Of a DNA stretch of 64,000 nt, positions 48,965-58,289 are shown one piece after another (the stretch's first letter is position 1; each line of letters begins with the position of its first letter). The stretch covers positions 558,001 to 622,000 of the forward strand of contig JADJFD010000001.1 in the NCBI GenBank assembly GCA_016708765.1, read 5' to 3'. Position numbers and translations under genes: made by a program. The notes under the pieces are model-generated. The model did no database searches. It was not told the origin of the DNA and worked only from the letters and a program-made list of their open reading frames with translations. The stretch is from Chitinophagaceae bacterium (GTDB lineage Bacteria; Bacteroidota; Bacteroidia; Chitinophagales; Chitinophagaceae).

Positions 48965-51058
48965 ATGGCACACGACAAAAGAAAATTAATTGCAAGAGAT
49001 ATAAGCTGGCTCTCATTTAATGCAAGAGTATTACAAGAAGCCGCCGATGCATCAGTACCCCTTCGTGAACGCCTCAGGTTTCTAGGCATTTTTTCCAATA
49101 ATATGGATGAATTCTTCAGAGTGAGAGTAGCAGCACTTCGTCGTATGATACAATTGGGAAGTAAGGCAAAAATGCATCTTGAAAATAATCCGCAACAGAT
49201 TATTGATGAGATACAAATGACGGTATTAAATCAACAAGGTGAATTCAACCGCATATGGGAAGAAGTGAAACATCTGATGACAGAACAAAAAATATTTTTA
49301 CGAACCGAAAAGGAATTAAATAGCGAACAACAAAAGTTTGTTCAAAATCACTTTGAAGAAGAAGTAAGTTCAGATGTCATCCCTTTAATGATTGAGAATA
49401 TTCCCGACTTTCCGGTATTGAGAGATAAATCAATTTATCTGGCAGTAGTAATGTGGAAAAAAGAAAGTGCATTAAAAAGGAAATTCGCATTGATCGAAAT
49501 TCCAAGCCGGGCTCTTGGCAGGTTTACCATTTTACCTTCTCCCAATCCTGATGAACATCATATTATTTTACTCGAAGATATAATCCGTGCCAATCTGCCT
49601 GACATATTTTCTTACTTCGGCTATGATCAGTACTCTTCGCATATTTTTAAAGTTACCCGTGATGCAGAAATTGATATTGATGAGGACATCTCGATGAATA
49701 TTATCCAGAAACTGGAAAAGGGAATTAAAAATAGAAAGAAAGGGCATCCTGTTCGTTTTGTGTATGACAGAGAAATGGATCCAGGATTGTTAGAATATCT
49801 AATTCGCAGATTAAATCTTTCAAAAAGAGATAACCTAATTCCAGGTGGTCGTATTCATAATTACCGGCACTTCATAGATTTTCCTGATCAGGTATTTAAA
49901 GATAAAAAACAACGCAAAAAACCATTTGACCACCCCCAACTTACAGAAAATAGAGTTTCAGATGTTATACTCAAAAAAGATGTATTACTTCATTTTCCCT
50001 ATCATTCCTTTCTTCCATTAATTGATCTTATACGGGAAGCGGCATTTGACCCAGATGTAACAACAATAAAAATTACCTGTTACCGTCTTGCATCACAATC
50101 TAAATTAGTAAATGCACTCATAAATGCTGTTCGTAACGGCAAAGAAGTAATTGTAATGCTGGAACTTAGAGCCAGGTTTGAAGAAGAAGCAAACATAGAA
50201 TGGAAAAACAGGCTCGAAGAAGAAGGCGCAAAAGTGCTAATTGAAATCCCGGATTTAAAAGTGCATTCAAAAATTTGCCTGATCAAAAAGAAAACAAAGG
50301 ATCATAAATTCATTATGTACGGCTTTATCAGTACCGGAAACATGAATGAGAAAACAGCTAAAATTTACGGCGACCATTGTTTAGTAACGTCTAATCAAAA
50401 AATAATGGCTGATATAAATCGAATCTTCAATTTTCTAGAACAACCAAAATCAGGAATGCATTTTCTTAAAGAATGCAAAACGATTATTCCAAGTCCAGGT
50501 TTTGTAAAACAAGAAATGATAAAACTTATTGATGAAGAAATAAAACAAGCTAAGAAGAAAAAGCCTGCCGCCATTACGCTGAAAATGAATTCACTTTCTG
50601 ATGAAGTAATGATTTTAAAACTATATGAAGCTGCAAAAGCTGGTGTACAGATTAAATTAATTATTCGTGGTATTTTTTGTATGCTAACTGAAAATAAAAA
50701 ATACGAGAAGCCAGTAAGAGCTATAAGTATTATTGATGAATATTTGGAACATGCAAGAGTTTGGATTTTTCACAACAGAGGCAAAGAAAAAGTTTTTTTA
50801 TCTTCGGCAGATTGGATGACAAGAAATCTTGAACATAGAATGGAAGCCACCTGTCCCATCTGGAACAATGAATTAAAAAAAGAGCTGATTGATATTCTTG
50901 ACATTCAGTTACAAGATAATGTGAAAGCGAGATGGCTTGATAATGAATTAAGCAATGAATATGTAAGAACAACTAAAAAGAAAATCCGATCGCAGGTAGA
51001 AACATATAATTACCTCTATAATAAATCAAAACCCAACCGTGAGATTAGCAGCAATTGA
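48965..51058 (+). CDS. ppk: Polyphosphate kinase 1
   Basis: The protein has 697 residues, complete. It starts with the PPK1 N-domain (ARDISWLSFNARVLQEA, FFRVRVAALRRM) and has HFPYHSF, the ATP-binding region, and VHSKICLI followed by GFISTGNMNEKTAKIYGDHCL in the phospholipase-D-like C-domains, with catalytic histidine within the HxK pattern. It makes polyphosphate from ATP. The stop overlaps the start of the Ppx/GppA gene by 20 bases, so synthesis and breakdown of polyphosphate are encoded together. Confidence 0.95.
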   Translation: MAHDKRKLIARDISWLSFNARVLQEAADASVPLRERLRFLGIFSNNMDEFFRVRVAALRRMIQLGSKAKMHLENNPQQIIDEIQMTVLNQQGEFNRIWEEVKHLMTEQKIFLRTEKELNSEQQKFVQNHFEEEVSSDVIPLMIENIPDFPVLRDKSIYLAVVMWKKESALKRKFALIEIPSRALGRFTILPSPNPDEHHIILLEDIIRANLPDIFSYFGYDQYSSHIFKVTRDAEIDIDEDISMNIIQKLEKGIKNRKKGHPVRFVYDREMDPGLLEYLIRRLNLSKRDNLIPGGRIHNYRHFIDFPDQVFKDKKQRKKPFDHPQLTENRVSDVILKKDVLLHFPYHSFLPLIDLIREAAFDPDVTTIKITCYRLASQSKLVNALINAVRNGKEVIVMLELRARFEEEANIEWKNRLEEEGAKVLIEIPDLKVHSKICLIKKKTKDHKFIMYGFISTGNMNEKTAKIYGDHCLVTSNQKIMADINRIFNFLEQPKSGMHFLKECKTIIPSPGFVKQEMIKLIDEEIKQAKKKKPAAITLKMNSLSDEVMILKLYEAAKAGVQIKLIIRGIFCMLTENKKYEKPVRAISIIDEYLEHARVWIFHNRGKEKVFLSSADWMTRNLEHRMEATCPIWNNELKKELIDILDIQLQDNVKARWLDNELSNEYVRTTKKKIRSQVETYNYLYNKSKPNREISSN

Positions 51059-51935
51059 TATAGGAAGCAACGCAGCAAGATTATTAATTACCGATGTTAT
51101 TTCTGGCCCTCAGGGTACAAAAGAGTTCATCAAAGTAGTTTTGGTCAGAGTTCCTTTGCGACTCGGTTTTGACGTATTTGATAAAGGCGAAATTCCTCCA
51201 GCTAAAGTAGAAAAAATAATCAAGACAATTAAATCATACCAACTACTATTAGAAGTATATGATGTAAAACACTGGAAAGCCTGTGCCACTTCCGCCATGA
51301 GGGATGCTGTAAATTCTCCGGAAATTATAAAAAAAGTTAAGGCCGAAACTGGTATAGAAATACAAATTATCAGCGGCAAAGAAGAAGCTTCGTATATATA
51401 TGAAAACCATATCGCAGAAAACCTAACTGATGAAGAATCTTATTTATATGTAGATGTTGGTGGAGGAAGTACTGAACTGACTTTTTTTAGTGACAACAAA
51501 CTAATTTTTAAAGAATCCTTCAACATAGGAACAATTCGCTTATTAAAAAACCAAGTTACAGAAGCTACATGGGATGAGATGAAAGAATGTATAACCAAAA
51601 AAACTAAAGGTTATCATCATGTAACTGTAATCGGTTCGGGTGGTAACATCAATAAAATATTCTCCATATCTAAACGAAAAGAAGGCAAATCGCTGCCGCT
51701 TGATGTATTAAGAGATTACTATAAAGAATTCAGCAACCTTTCCCTGGCGCAACGTATCAGCCTGCATAAACTAAGAGAAGACAGAGCCGATGTAATTGTT
51801 CCCGCCCTGCTTATTTATATTAATGCCATGCGATGGTCTGATGCTGAAGAAATTTTTGTTCCCAAAATTGGATTGGCGGATGGGCTAATTCACAACCTAT
51901 ATGATGAATTAAGGCTCAGGAATATCGAAATATGA
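51039..51935 (+). CDS. Exopolyphosphatase, Ppx/GppA family
   Basis: The protein has 298 residues from a GTG start at 51039 that overlaps ppk. The ASKHA ATPase fold shows AAIDIGSNAARLLI (phosphate 1), DVGGGSTELTFF (phosphate 2) and VIGSGGNINKIF. It lacks the long C-terminal HD-like domain of E. coli Ppx, which fits short members that act as exopolyphosphatase or pppGpp phosphatase. Cotranscription with ppk favours a polyphosphate role. Confidence 0.9.
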   Translation: MRLAAIDIGSNAARLLITDVISGPQGTKEFIKVVLVRVPLRLGFDVFDKGEIPPAKVEKIIKTIKSYQLLLEVYDVKHWKACATSAMRDAVNSPEIIKKVKAETGIEIQIISGKEEASYIYENHIAENLTDEESYLYVDVGGGSTELTFFSDNKLIFKESFNIGTIRLLKNQVTEATWDEMKECITKKTKGYHHVTVIGSGGNINKIFSISKRKEGKSLPLDVLRDYYKEFSNLSLAQRISLHKLREDRADVIVPALLIYINAMRWSDAEEIFVPKIGLADGLIHNLYDELRLRNIEI

Positions 51936-51967
51936 TTTTAGTTACATTTATAATCTAAAAGAACATA

Positions 51968-52781
51968 ATGTCCGTTAACAAAGAAATAAAAAGTTACTAC
52001 GCTTACACTTCAAAAGATGAAAGAGTCTGGCGAAAAGATCAGTATGCTTACTGCCTACGACTTCTCTTTTGCAAAAATAATTGACGGCGCTGGCATTGAT
52101 GTAATACTCGTTGGCGATTCTGCATCCAATGTAATGGCAGGCCATGAAACTACTTTGCCTATTACTTTAGACCAGATGATATACCATGCATCGTCTGTTA
52201 TCCGTGCAGTTAATCGTAGTCTGGTTGTAGTAGATCTTCCTTTTGGCTCTTATCAATCCAATTCGGATATAGCTCTAGCTTCTGCTATCAAGATAATGAA
52301 AGAATCTGGCGGACATTCTATAAAGCTTGAAGGTGGCGAAGAAGTTTTAGACTCAATTAAAAAAATTGTTTCTGCCGGCATTCCGGTAATGGGGCATCTA
52401 GGACTTACTCCACAATCAATTTATAAATTCGGCACTTACACTGTAAGAGCAAAAGAAGAAGAAGAGGCAAATAAATTAAGAAATGATGCCAAACTTTTAG
52501 AAGATGCTGGCTGCTTTGCAATTGTATTAGAAAAAATTCCTGCAAGTCTTGCAAAAGAAGTTTCAGCTAGCATATCAATCCCAACGATTGGAATAGGTGC
52601 AGGTGGTAATTGTGATGGTCAAGTGCTTGTAATGCATGATATGCTTGGTATAAACACAGAATTTAAACCCCGTTTTTTAAGACAATACCTGAATGTTGCT
52701 GAGCAGGCTACCACTGCAGTTCAACAATACATCAAAGATGTAAAGTCAAACGATTTTCCAAATGAGAGTGAACAGTATTAA
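51968..52781 (+). CDS. panB: Ketopantoate hydroxymethyltransferase, frameshifted at its start
   Basis: ATG 51968 begins MSVNKEIK. The frame then fails, and the main frame starting at 52017 gives MKESGEKISMLTAYDFSFAKIIDG, the second block of PanB. Removing one A from the five-A run at 51989-51993 joins them as EIKVTTLTLQKMKESGEK, about 271 residues, the family length. Metal/substrate motifs are VGDSASNVMAG, KLEGGEEVLD, MGHLGLTPQS and the IGIGAGGNCDGQVLVMHDMLG end. It adds a hydroxymethyl group to 2-ketoisovalerate. Confidence 0.9.
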
Positions 52782-52835
52782 TTGTCACGTTGCTGTCATT
52801 CCTTAAATCTTCTGATAAGCATTCGAATCATCGAT

Positions 52836-52843
52836 TATTTTTG
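52836..52843 (+). promoter_or_regulatory. Candidate -7 element (TATTTTTG) for the TonB receptor
   Basis: A TAnnTTTG match 17 bases before the ATG at 52861. Confidence 0.4.
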
Positions 52844-52860
52844 CGACCAAAATAACCTGC

Positions 52861-54780
52861 ATGCAACTTGCAAAACAATTATCTTTTGGGATCATAACAA
52901 CTCTCTTAACCACCCTATTATTAGCGCAGGAAAAAGATATTGAGTTAAGCAACATAACAATTACTGCAAGTCTTTTAGAACAAGAACAAAAAGAAACAGG
53001 GAGAAATATAATTACCATTAAAGGGGAATCTTTCTATTCTCTTCCTGTAAATTCAATAGACGAATTACTTCGTTATATTCCGGGAATAGAAGTACAACAA
53101 AGAGGCCCGCAAGGTTCTCAAAGCAATATAATATTACGAGGTGGCACATTTCAGCAGGTATTAGTAATTATTGATGGTGTAAAATTGAATGATCCGATTA
53201 CCGGACATTTTAATGGCTATGTGCCAATCCATCCTTCCGAGATAGAAAGAATTGAAGTATTAAAAGGAGCCGCTTCTGCTATTTACGGTTCAGAAGCAGT
53301 TGGTGGTGTTATCAATATTATTACTAAAACATTTGTAGGAAAAATTAGTGCTACTAAAAAGCTTCGTTTAAATCTTGCAGCAGGAGAAAACAAAATGTTC
53401 AATGCAGGTGCCCATTTTCAATATGCAAAAAACAAGTCATCTTTTTCTGCCGGTGTGGTTACAAACAATGCCAAAGGAGAACAATTAAGAGGAACAACAG
53501 GCTTTTTTCATTTAACAACAGCCAGTATTGCTTTTTCACATCAGTTTAAAAAGGATTGGAGAGCAAGCATCCGTGCCAGTGCAGATTTTAGAGACTTCAA
53601 TGCACAAAATTTTTTTACAACATTTGCCAGCGACACTTCCAATGAAAAAGTAAACTCCATCTGGAGTCAAATAAATATAAATAAGAAAACAAAAAATGGA
53701 TTATTAAATATTGATTTAGGTTATAAAAAACTAAGAGATCAGTTCTGGTTTCGCCCAGCAGCAATACCGAATGATAACAAATCAAATTTATATACTGCAC
53801 AGGTTTATTACAATTGGAATATTAATAAGAAATACAGTATTACTCCAGGTATCCAATTCATTGAAAAAAAGATTGAGTCAAATGATAGAGGAAATCACAG
53901 TATAGCACATCTATCTTTTTATACAATCTTCCGTCAGCAATTTGCTGAAAACATTTTCCTGAATGAAAGCCTGCGGCTCGATTGGGATGAACGATACGGT
54001 GCAGTGCTTGTTCCACAAATAAATTTTGCATGGACGCCTTCAGCATTAACCATCAGGTCCTCTGTTGGCAAATCAATCCGTGATGCAGACTTCACTGAGC
54101 GATTCAATAATTATAACAAAGTATTGGTAACAAGCGGAACAATCGGAAACCCTGATTTAAAGCCAGAAGAATCCTGGAATTTTGAAATCGGTGCAGATTA
54201 TCGTTTTAATAAAAACTTACAGCTTAGTTCAACTTTCTTTTACAGAAATCACAAAGGGCTGATTGACTATGCCCCTACTCCATACAGCGAAATGCCAAGA
54301 AAGGCAAACCTTATACCAACAGGCTCTTATTCGTTGGCAAAAAATGTAGAAAGTGTAAAAACAAAAGGAATTGAGGTTGATGCCATTTATTCAAAGAAAA
54401 TAAACCTTTCATCTACTTTGAATTTTATATTTGGTTATACATGGTTGAATTCAAAAAATAATGACAGCATTCCTTCTTTTTACATTTCATCTCATGCAAG
54501 GCATCTTGTCAATTTTAATACAACTTATACAATCAAGTCTTTTTTCATCTCAATTGGAGGACTATATAAAAACAGAAACGAAAGAAAAGCTGCATCAATA
54601 GGTGCTGAGATCACTCCATCCTATTTCATTCTGAATACTAAACTCGGATATCTTTTGCCAAAAGAAAAAGGAAAGCTTTTCGTTCAAGCCGATAATATTT
54701 TCGACAAGAAGTATAGCGACCTGTTAGGCTCACAAATGCCGGGTAGATGGTTATCAGGAGGAATTGAGGTAACTTTGTGA
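52861..54780 (+). CDS. TonB-dependent receptor (BtuB-like)
   Basis: The protein has 639 residues. Signal peptide to about residue 22. It has a plug domain (SIDELLRYIPGIEVQQRGPQGSQSNIILRGG, VIIDGVKLNDPITG, IERIEVLKGAASAIYGSEAVGGVINIITK) and a 22-strand outer-membrane barrel ending in the aromatic-rich final strand GRWLSGGIEVTL. It has no N-terminal SusC-type carboxypeptidase-like extension. The overall size and plug resemble BtuB/vitamin and siderophore receptors; the ligand cannot be told. It ends 16 bases before the ALDH gene. Confidence 0.92.
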   Translation: MQLAKQLSFGIITTLLTTLLLAQEKDIELSNITITASLLEQEQKETGRNIITIKGESFYSLPVNSIDELLRYIPGIEVQQRGPQGSQSNIILRGGTFQQVLVIIDGVKLNDPITGHFNGYVPIHPSEIERIEVLKGAASAIYGSEAVGGVINIITKTFVGKISATKKLRLNLAAGENKMFNAGAHFQYAKNKSSFSAGVVTNNAKGEQLRGTTGFFHLTTASIAFSHQFKKDWRASIRASADFRDFNAQNFFTTFASDTSNEKVNSIWSQININKKTKNGLLNIDLGYKKLRDQFWFRPAAIPNDNKSNLYTAQVYYNWNINKKYSITPGIQFIEKKIESNDRGNHSIAHLSFYTIFRQQFAENIFLNESLRLDWDERYGAVLVPQINFAWTPSALTIRSSVGKSIRDADFTERFNNYNKVLVTSGTIGNPDLKPEESWNFEIGADYRFNKNLQLSSTFFYRNHKGLIDYAPTPYSEMPRKANLIPTGSYSLAKNVESVKTKGIEVDAIYSKKINLSSTLNFIFGYTWLNSKNNDSIPSFYISSHARHLVNFNTTYTIKSFFISIGGLYKNRNERKAASIGAEITPSYFILNTKLGYLLPKEKGKLFVQADNIFDKKYSDLLGSQMPGRWLSGGIEVTL

Positions 54781-54796
54781 CCCAAATTTAAAAGCT

Positions 54797-56320
54797 ATGG
54801 ATTTTTTAAAGACACTTGGAGTAAATACTTCAAATAAAGGAATAAGTACAGGAACGAAATGGATTGATTCTTCGGGAGAAACAATTGATTCCTACTCTCC
54901 AGTTGACGGGAAAAAGATCGGATCTGTTATCGCAGCTGATAAAGCCGGATATGAAGCAGTAGTCAATAAAGCACAAGAAGCATTTAAAACCTGGAGGCTG
55001 ATGCCAGCCCCACAACGTGGAGAAATAGTACGACAAATTGGAGATGCATTAAGAAAAAATAAAGAGCCATTAGGTAAATTGGTTTCTTATGAAATGGGCA
55101 AAAGTTTACAAGAAGGTCTGGGCGAAGTACAGGAAATGATTGACATCTGCGATTTTGCGGTAGGCTTATCAAGACAATTGCATGGATTAACTATGCACAG
55201 CGAACGTCCAGGTCATAGAATGTACGAACAGTATCATCCATTAGGTATAGTTGGAATAATATCAGCATTTAATTTTCCAGTAGCTGTATGGAGTTGGAAC
55301 ACAATGCTTGCATGGGTTTGTGGAGATGTCTGTATTTGGAAACCCTCAGAAAAAACTCCCTTGTGCGGCATAGCCTGTCAAAATATTATTTCAGAAGTAT
55401 TCAAAAAAAACAATGTGCCGGAAGGTGTGAGTGGATTGGTAATTGGCGGCAGGGATGTTGGAGAATGGATGTCGGCAGATACAAGAATGCCGCTTCTATC
55501 AGCAACTGGCTCTACAAGAATGGGTAAAGCTGTAAGTGCTGCTGTTGGCGCAAGATTAGGGCGAGCCTTATTAGAATTAGGAGGGAATAATGCCATCATT
55601 ATATCAAAAGATGCTGATTTAAACATTGCTGTACTCGGTTCAGTATTTGGTGCAGTAGGCACCGCCGGGCAAAGATGTACCAGCACCAGAAGATTGATCA
55701 TTCATGAAGATATTTATGAAACCATAAAAAATAAATTAGTTGCTGCTTATAAACAGCTACGCATTGGAGATCCATTAGATCAAAACAATCATGTAGGTCC
55801 ATTGATTGATAAAGATGCAGTGCAGATGTATTTAGAGTCAATTGAAAAATGCAAAGTAGAAGGTGGAAATTTTGTTGTTGAAGGCGGTGTGCTATCTGGT
55901 GCAGGCTTTGAAAGTGGTTGCTATGTGAAGCCTTGTATTGCCGAAGCAAAACCCGGCTTCCAGATTGTACAACATGAAACATTTGCTCCCATTCTTTATT
56001 TATTAAAATATAAAACGATTGATGAGGCGATTGCTATTCAAAATGAAGTGCCGCAAGGATTATCATCATCAATTATGACACTAAACCTCCGAGAAGCGGA
56101 GCAATTCCTATCACATGCCGGAAGCGATTGTGGTATTGCGAATGTCAATATTGGCACATCTGGTGCCGAAATTGGGGGTGCATTTGGTGGCGAAAAAGAA
56201 ACCGGTGGTGGCAGGGAAAGTGGCAGCGATGCATGGAAAGTTTATATGCGTCGTCAAACAAACACAATTAATTACAGTACATCTCTTCCTCTGGCACAAG
56301 GAATAAAGTTTGATGTATAG
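54797..56320 (+). CDS. Aldehyde dehydrogenase, ALDH7 (antiquitin) type
   Basis: The protein has 507 residues. Catalytic Cys in GTAGQRCTSTRRLI and the general-base Glu in LLELGGNNAI. The NAD-binding region has SAFNFPVAVWSWN and WKPSEKTPL. The oligomerisation end includes GGAFGGEKETGGGRESGSDAWKVYMRRQT. The ALDH7 group oxidises alpha-aminoadipic semialdehyde in lysine degradation and other aldehydes. It follows the TonB receptor gene closely but has no obvious functional link to it. Confidence 0.92.
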   Translation: MDFLKTLGVNTSNKGISTGTKWIDSSGETIDSYSPVDGKKIGSVIAADKAGYEAVVNKAQEAFKTWRLMPAPQRGEIVRQIGDALRKNKEPLGKLVSYEMGKSLQEGLGEVQEMIDICDFAVGLSRQLHGLTMHSERPGHRMYEQYHPLGIVGIISAFNFPVAVWSWNTMLAWVCGDVCIWKPSEKTPLCGIACQNIISEVFKKNNVPEGVSGLVIGGRDVGEWMSADTRMPLLSATGSTRMGKAVSAAVGARLGRALLELGGNNAIIISKDADLNIAVLGSVFGAVGTAGQRCTSTRRLIIHEDIYETIKNKLVAAYKQLRIGDPLDQNNHVGPLIDKDAVQMYLESIEKCKVEGGNFVVEGGVLSGAGFESGCYVKPCIAEAKPGFQIVQHETFAPILYLLKYKTIDEAIAIQNEVPQGLSSSIMTLNLREAEQFLSHAGSDCGIANVNIGTSGAEIGGAFGGEKETGGGRESGSDAWKVYMRRQTNTINYSTSLPLAQGIKFDV

Positions 56321-56390
56321 AAATCATAAAAAACCTCTGTAAAAACTTAGCAGGCAACCTATTAGTATTGCCGTCCGTCAAAAAAAGCAT

Positions 56391-56410
56391 AAAATCACCT
56401 GCAAAAGGGT
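56391..56410 (+). promoter_or_regulatory. Weaker match to the response-regulator box, copy e
   Basis: AAAATCACCTGCAAAAGGGT; the CACC and GGGT halves are both present but spaced by seven rather than five bases. It lies 80 bases upstream of the subtilase start, in the same orientation as the gene. Confidence 0.25.
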
Positions 56411-56489
56411 GTTTACGTTTGTAAAATGTATGAATGGTAATCATTATTTTTACGCCTACACCAATTTTGTATACAAATTAAAAACACAT

Positions 56490-58127
56490 ATGAATAAAAA
56501 TTTCAAAAACAGTGCTTTATTTCTAGTGGCAGGATTCGTATCCTACGCATTACAAGCACAAGAGGTACCCAAAGGATGGCATATGATGGACAAGGCAAGT
56601 TCTGGTTACTATGGTATCAGTATCGATAAAGCATACGATTTTGTAAAAACAAAAAAGTTAAAAAGCAGTCCAGTAATTGTTGCCGTAATAGATTCTGGTA
56701 TCGACACTTTACATGAAGACTTGAAGCCTGTTCTTTGGAGAAATCCAAAAGAAATACCTGGCAACGGAATTGACGATGATAAAAACGGCTATGTGGATGA
56801 TGTATATGGCTGGAACTTTCTTGGTGGCCGTGACGGTCAAAATGTAGAACAAGACTCTTATGAAGCTGCCAGAGTATATCACAATTTAAAAGCTAAATAT
56901 GCAGAGTTGAAAGATGTTTCTATGCTTTCCGTCGATGAATTATTTTATTATGACATGTGGGCAAGAGCAAAGCAAGAAATTGTTGGCGATGTAAATCCAA
57001 TGGAAATAATTCAGATAAGAAGAATGTCTAAAATGATGGCAGCAGGCGATTCTGTAATTCGTAAATCGATAAAAAAAGAAGAATATAATTGTAAAGACCT
57101 TGAAAATTATACAACTGAAGATGCCGATGCAAAAAAAGTAAAAGATATTCTGATTAGAATTTGCGAAGGCAATGATAATAACGAAATTACCAATCAGCAG
57201 ATTTTAGATCAATTGGAAGCTGACCTCAACAAAATGGAAGCTTCTGATATTGCTCCAAAAAACTACAGAGCAGATGTTGTAAAGGACAACTACAAAGACT
57301 TTAATGATAAATTTTATGGCAATAACAATGTAATGGTGAGCAATAAATCAGCATTGCATGGAACCCATGTGTCGGGAATAATCGGAGCCGCCCGTAACAA
57401 TGGTAAAGGAATGGATGGTGTTGCCGATAATGTAAGAATAATGACCCTTCGAGCAGTACCTGATGGTGATGAACATGACAAAGACATTGCGTTAGCCATT
57501 TATTATGCTGTTGATAACGGAGCTAAGGTAATTAACATGAGTTTTGGCAAAGGTTTCTCTCCAGAGAAAAAGTGGGTTGATGATGCAGTGAAATATGCAG
57601 AAAGCAAAGGAGTTCTTTTGGTTCATGCCGCAGGTAATGATGCCAAAAATCTTGATACATCTTTTAACTATCCTACCCCTATTATGCTTGATCAAAGCAG
57701 ACCAAATAACTGGATAACCGTTGGAGCTAGTGGAGATCCGAAAGCTGGCGGACTTACTGCAAGTTTTTCTAACTATGGTAAAAATGAAGTTGATGTTTTT
57801 GCGCCTGGGGTAAAGATTTACGCAACTGTTCCAGGTGGCAACACATATCAGAATTTGCAAGGAACAAGTATGGCCTCTCCTGTTGTAGCTGGTCTTGCAG
57901 CAATGATATTGGAATATTTCCCAACATTAAGTGCCGCACAAGTTAAAATGGTTATAGAAAAATCATCTCAAAACCCAGGGATTGACGTTAATAATCCTGG
58001 TACTGACGAAATGGTTAACTTAAATGAATTAAGTAAAGCTGGAGGAATTATTAATGCTTACGAAGCTGTAAAACTTGCATCTACGTTAAAAGGTGAAAGA
58101 AACATGTCAATTAAAAAAGGATTCTAA
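56490..58127 (+). CDS. Secreted subtilisin-family (S8) serine protease
   Basis: The protein has 545 residues. Signal peptide to LQAQ (about 23). Catalytic Asp68 (AVIDSGID), His290 (ALHGTHVSGII) and Ser460 (GTSMASPVVAG) are all present. A calcium-binding-like GIDDDKNGYVDDVYGWNF follows the Asp. The gap of over 220 residues between Asp and His is much larger than in ordinary subtilases and contains a charged helical insertion (about 120-285). The start at 56490 is chosen because MNKNFKNSALFLVAG is a proper signal peptide; a more upstream start is not needed. Confidence 0.92.
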   Translation: MNKNFKNSALFLVAGFVSYALQAQEVPKGWHMMDKASSGYYGISIDKAYDFVKTKKLKSSPVIVAVIDSGIDTLHEDLKPVLWRNPKEIPGNGIDDDKNGYVDDVYGWNFLGGRDGQNVEQDSYEAARVYHNLKAKYAELKDVSMLSVDELFYYDMWARAKQEIVGDVNPMEIIQIRRMSKMMAAGDSVIRKSIKKEEYNCKDLENYTTEDADAKKVKDILIRICEGNDNNEITNQQILDQLEADLNKMEASDIAPKNYRADVVKDNYKDFNDKFYGNNNVMVSNKSALHGTHVSGIIGAARNNGKGMDGVADNVRIMTLRAVPDGDEHDKDIALAIYYAVDNGAKVINMSFGKGFSPEKKWVDDAVKYAESKGVLLVHAAGNDAKNLDTSFNYPTPIMLDQSRPNNWITVGASGDPKAGGLTASFSNYGKNEVDVFAPGVKIYATVPGGNTYQNLQGTSMASPVVAGLAAMILEYFPTLSAAQVKMVIEKSSQNPGIDVNNPGTDEMVNLNELSKAGGIINAYEAVKLASTLKGERNMSIKKGF

Positions 58128-58171
58128 GATTCCTCCCAAAACAAAGAATAATATTTGCTGACAAAGTATTT

Positions 58172-58200
58172 ATAGCCTCGTTTATAACGGGGCTATTTCT
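58172..58200 (+). terminator. Terminator after the subtilase gene
   Basis: An 11-base stem with one T-G pair (ATAGCC-TCGTT/AACG-GGGCTAT) is followed by TTTCTTTC. It lies 44 bases past the stop codon at 58127. Confidence 0.75.
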
Positions 58201-58289
58201 TTCTATTCTGTTCTCATAAAAGCTATTATAGTTTTATTTCTAAAAAAACTTGATTAAATTGCAGCATTGCTTCAGCAAAAAATTACATT

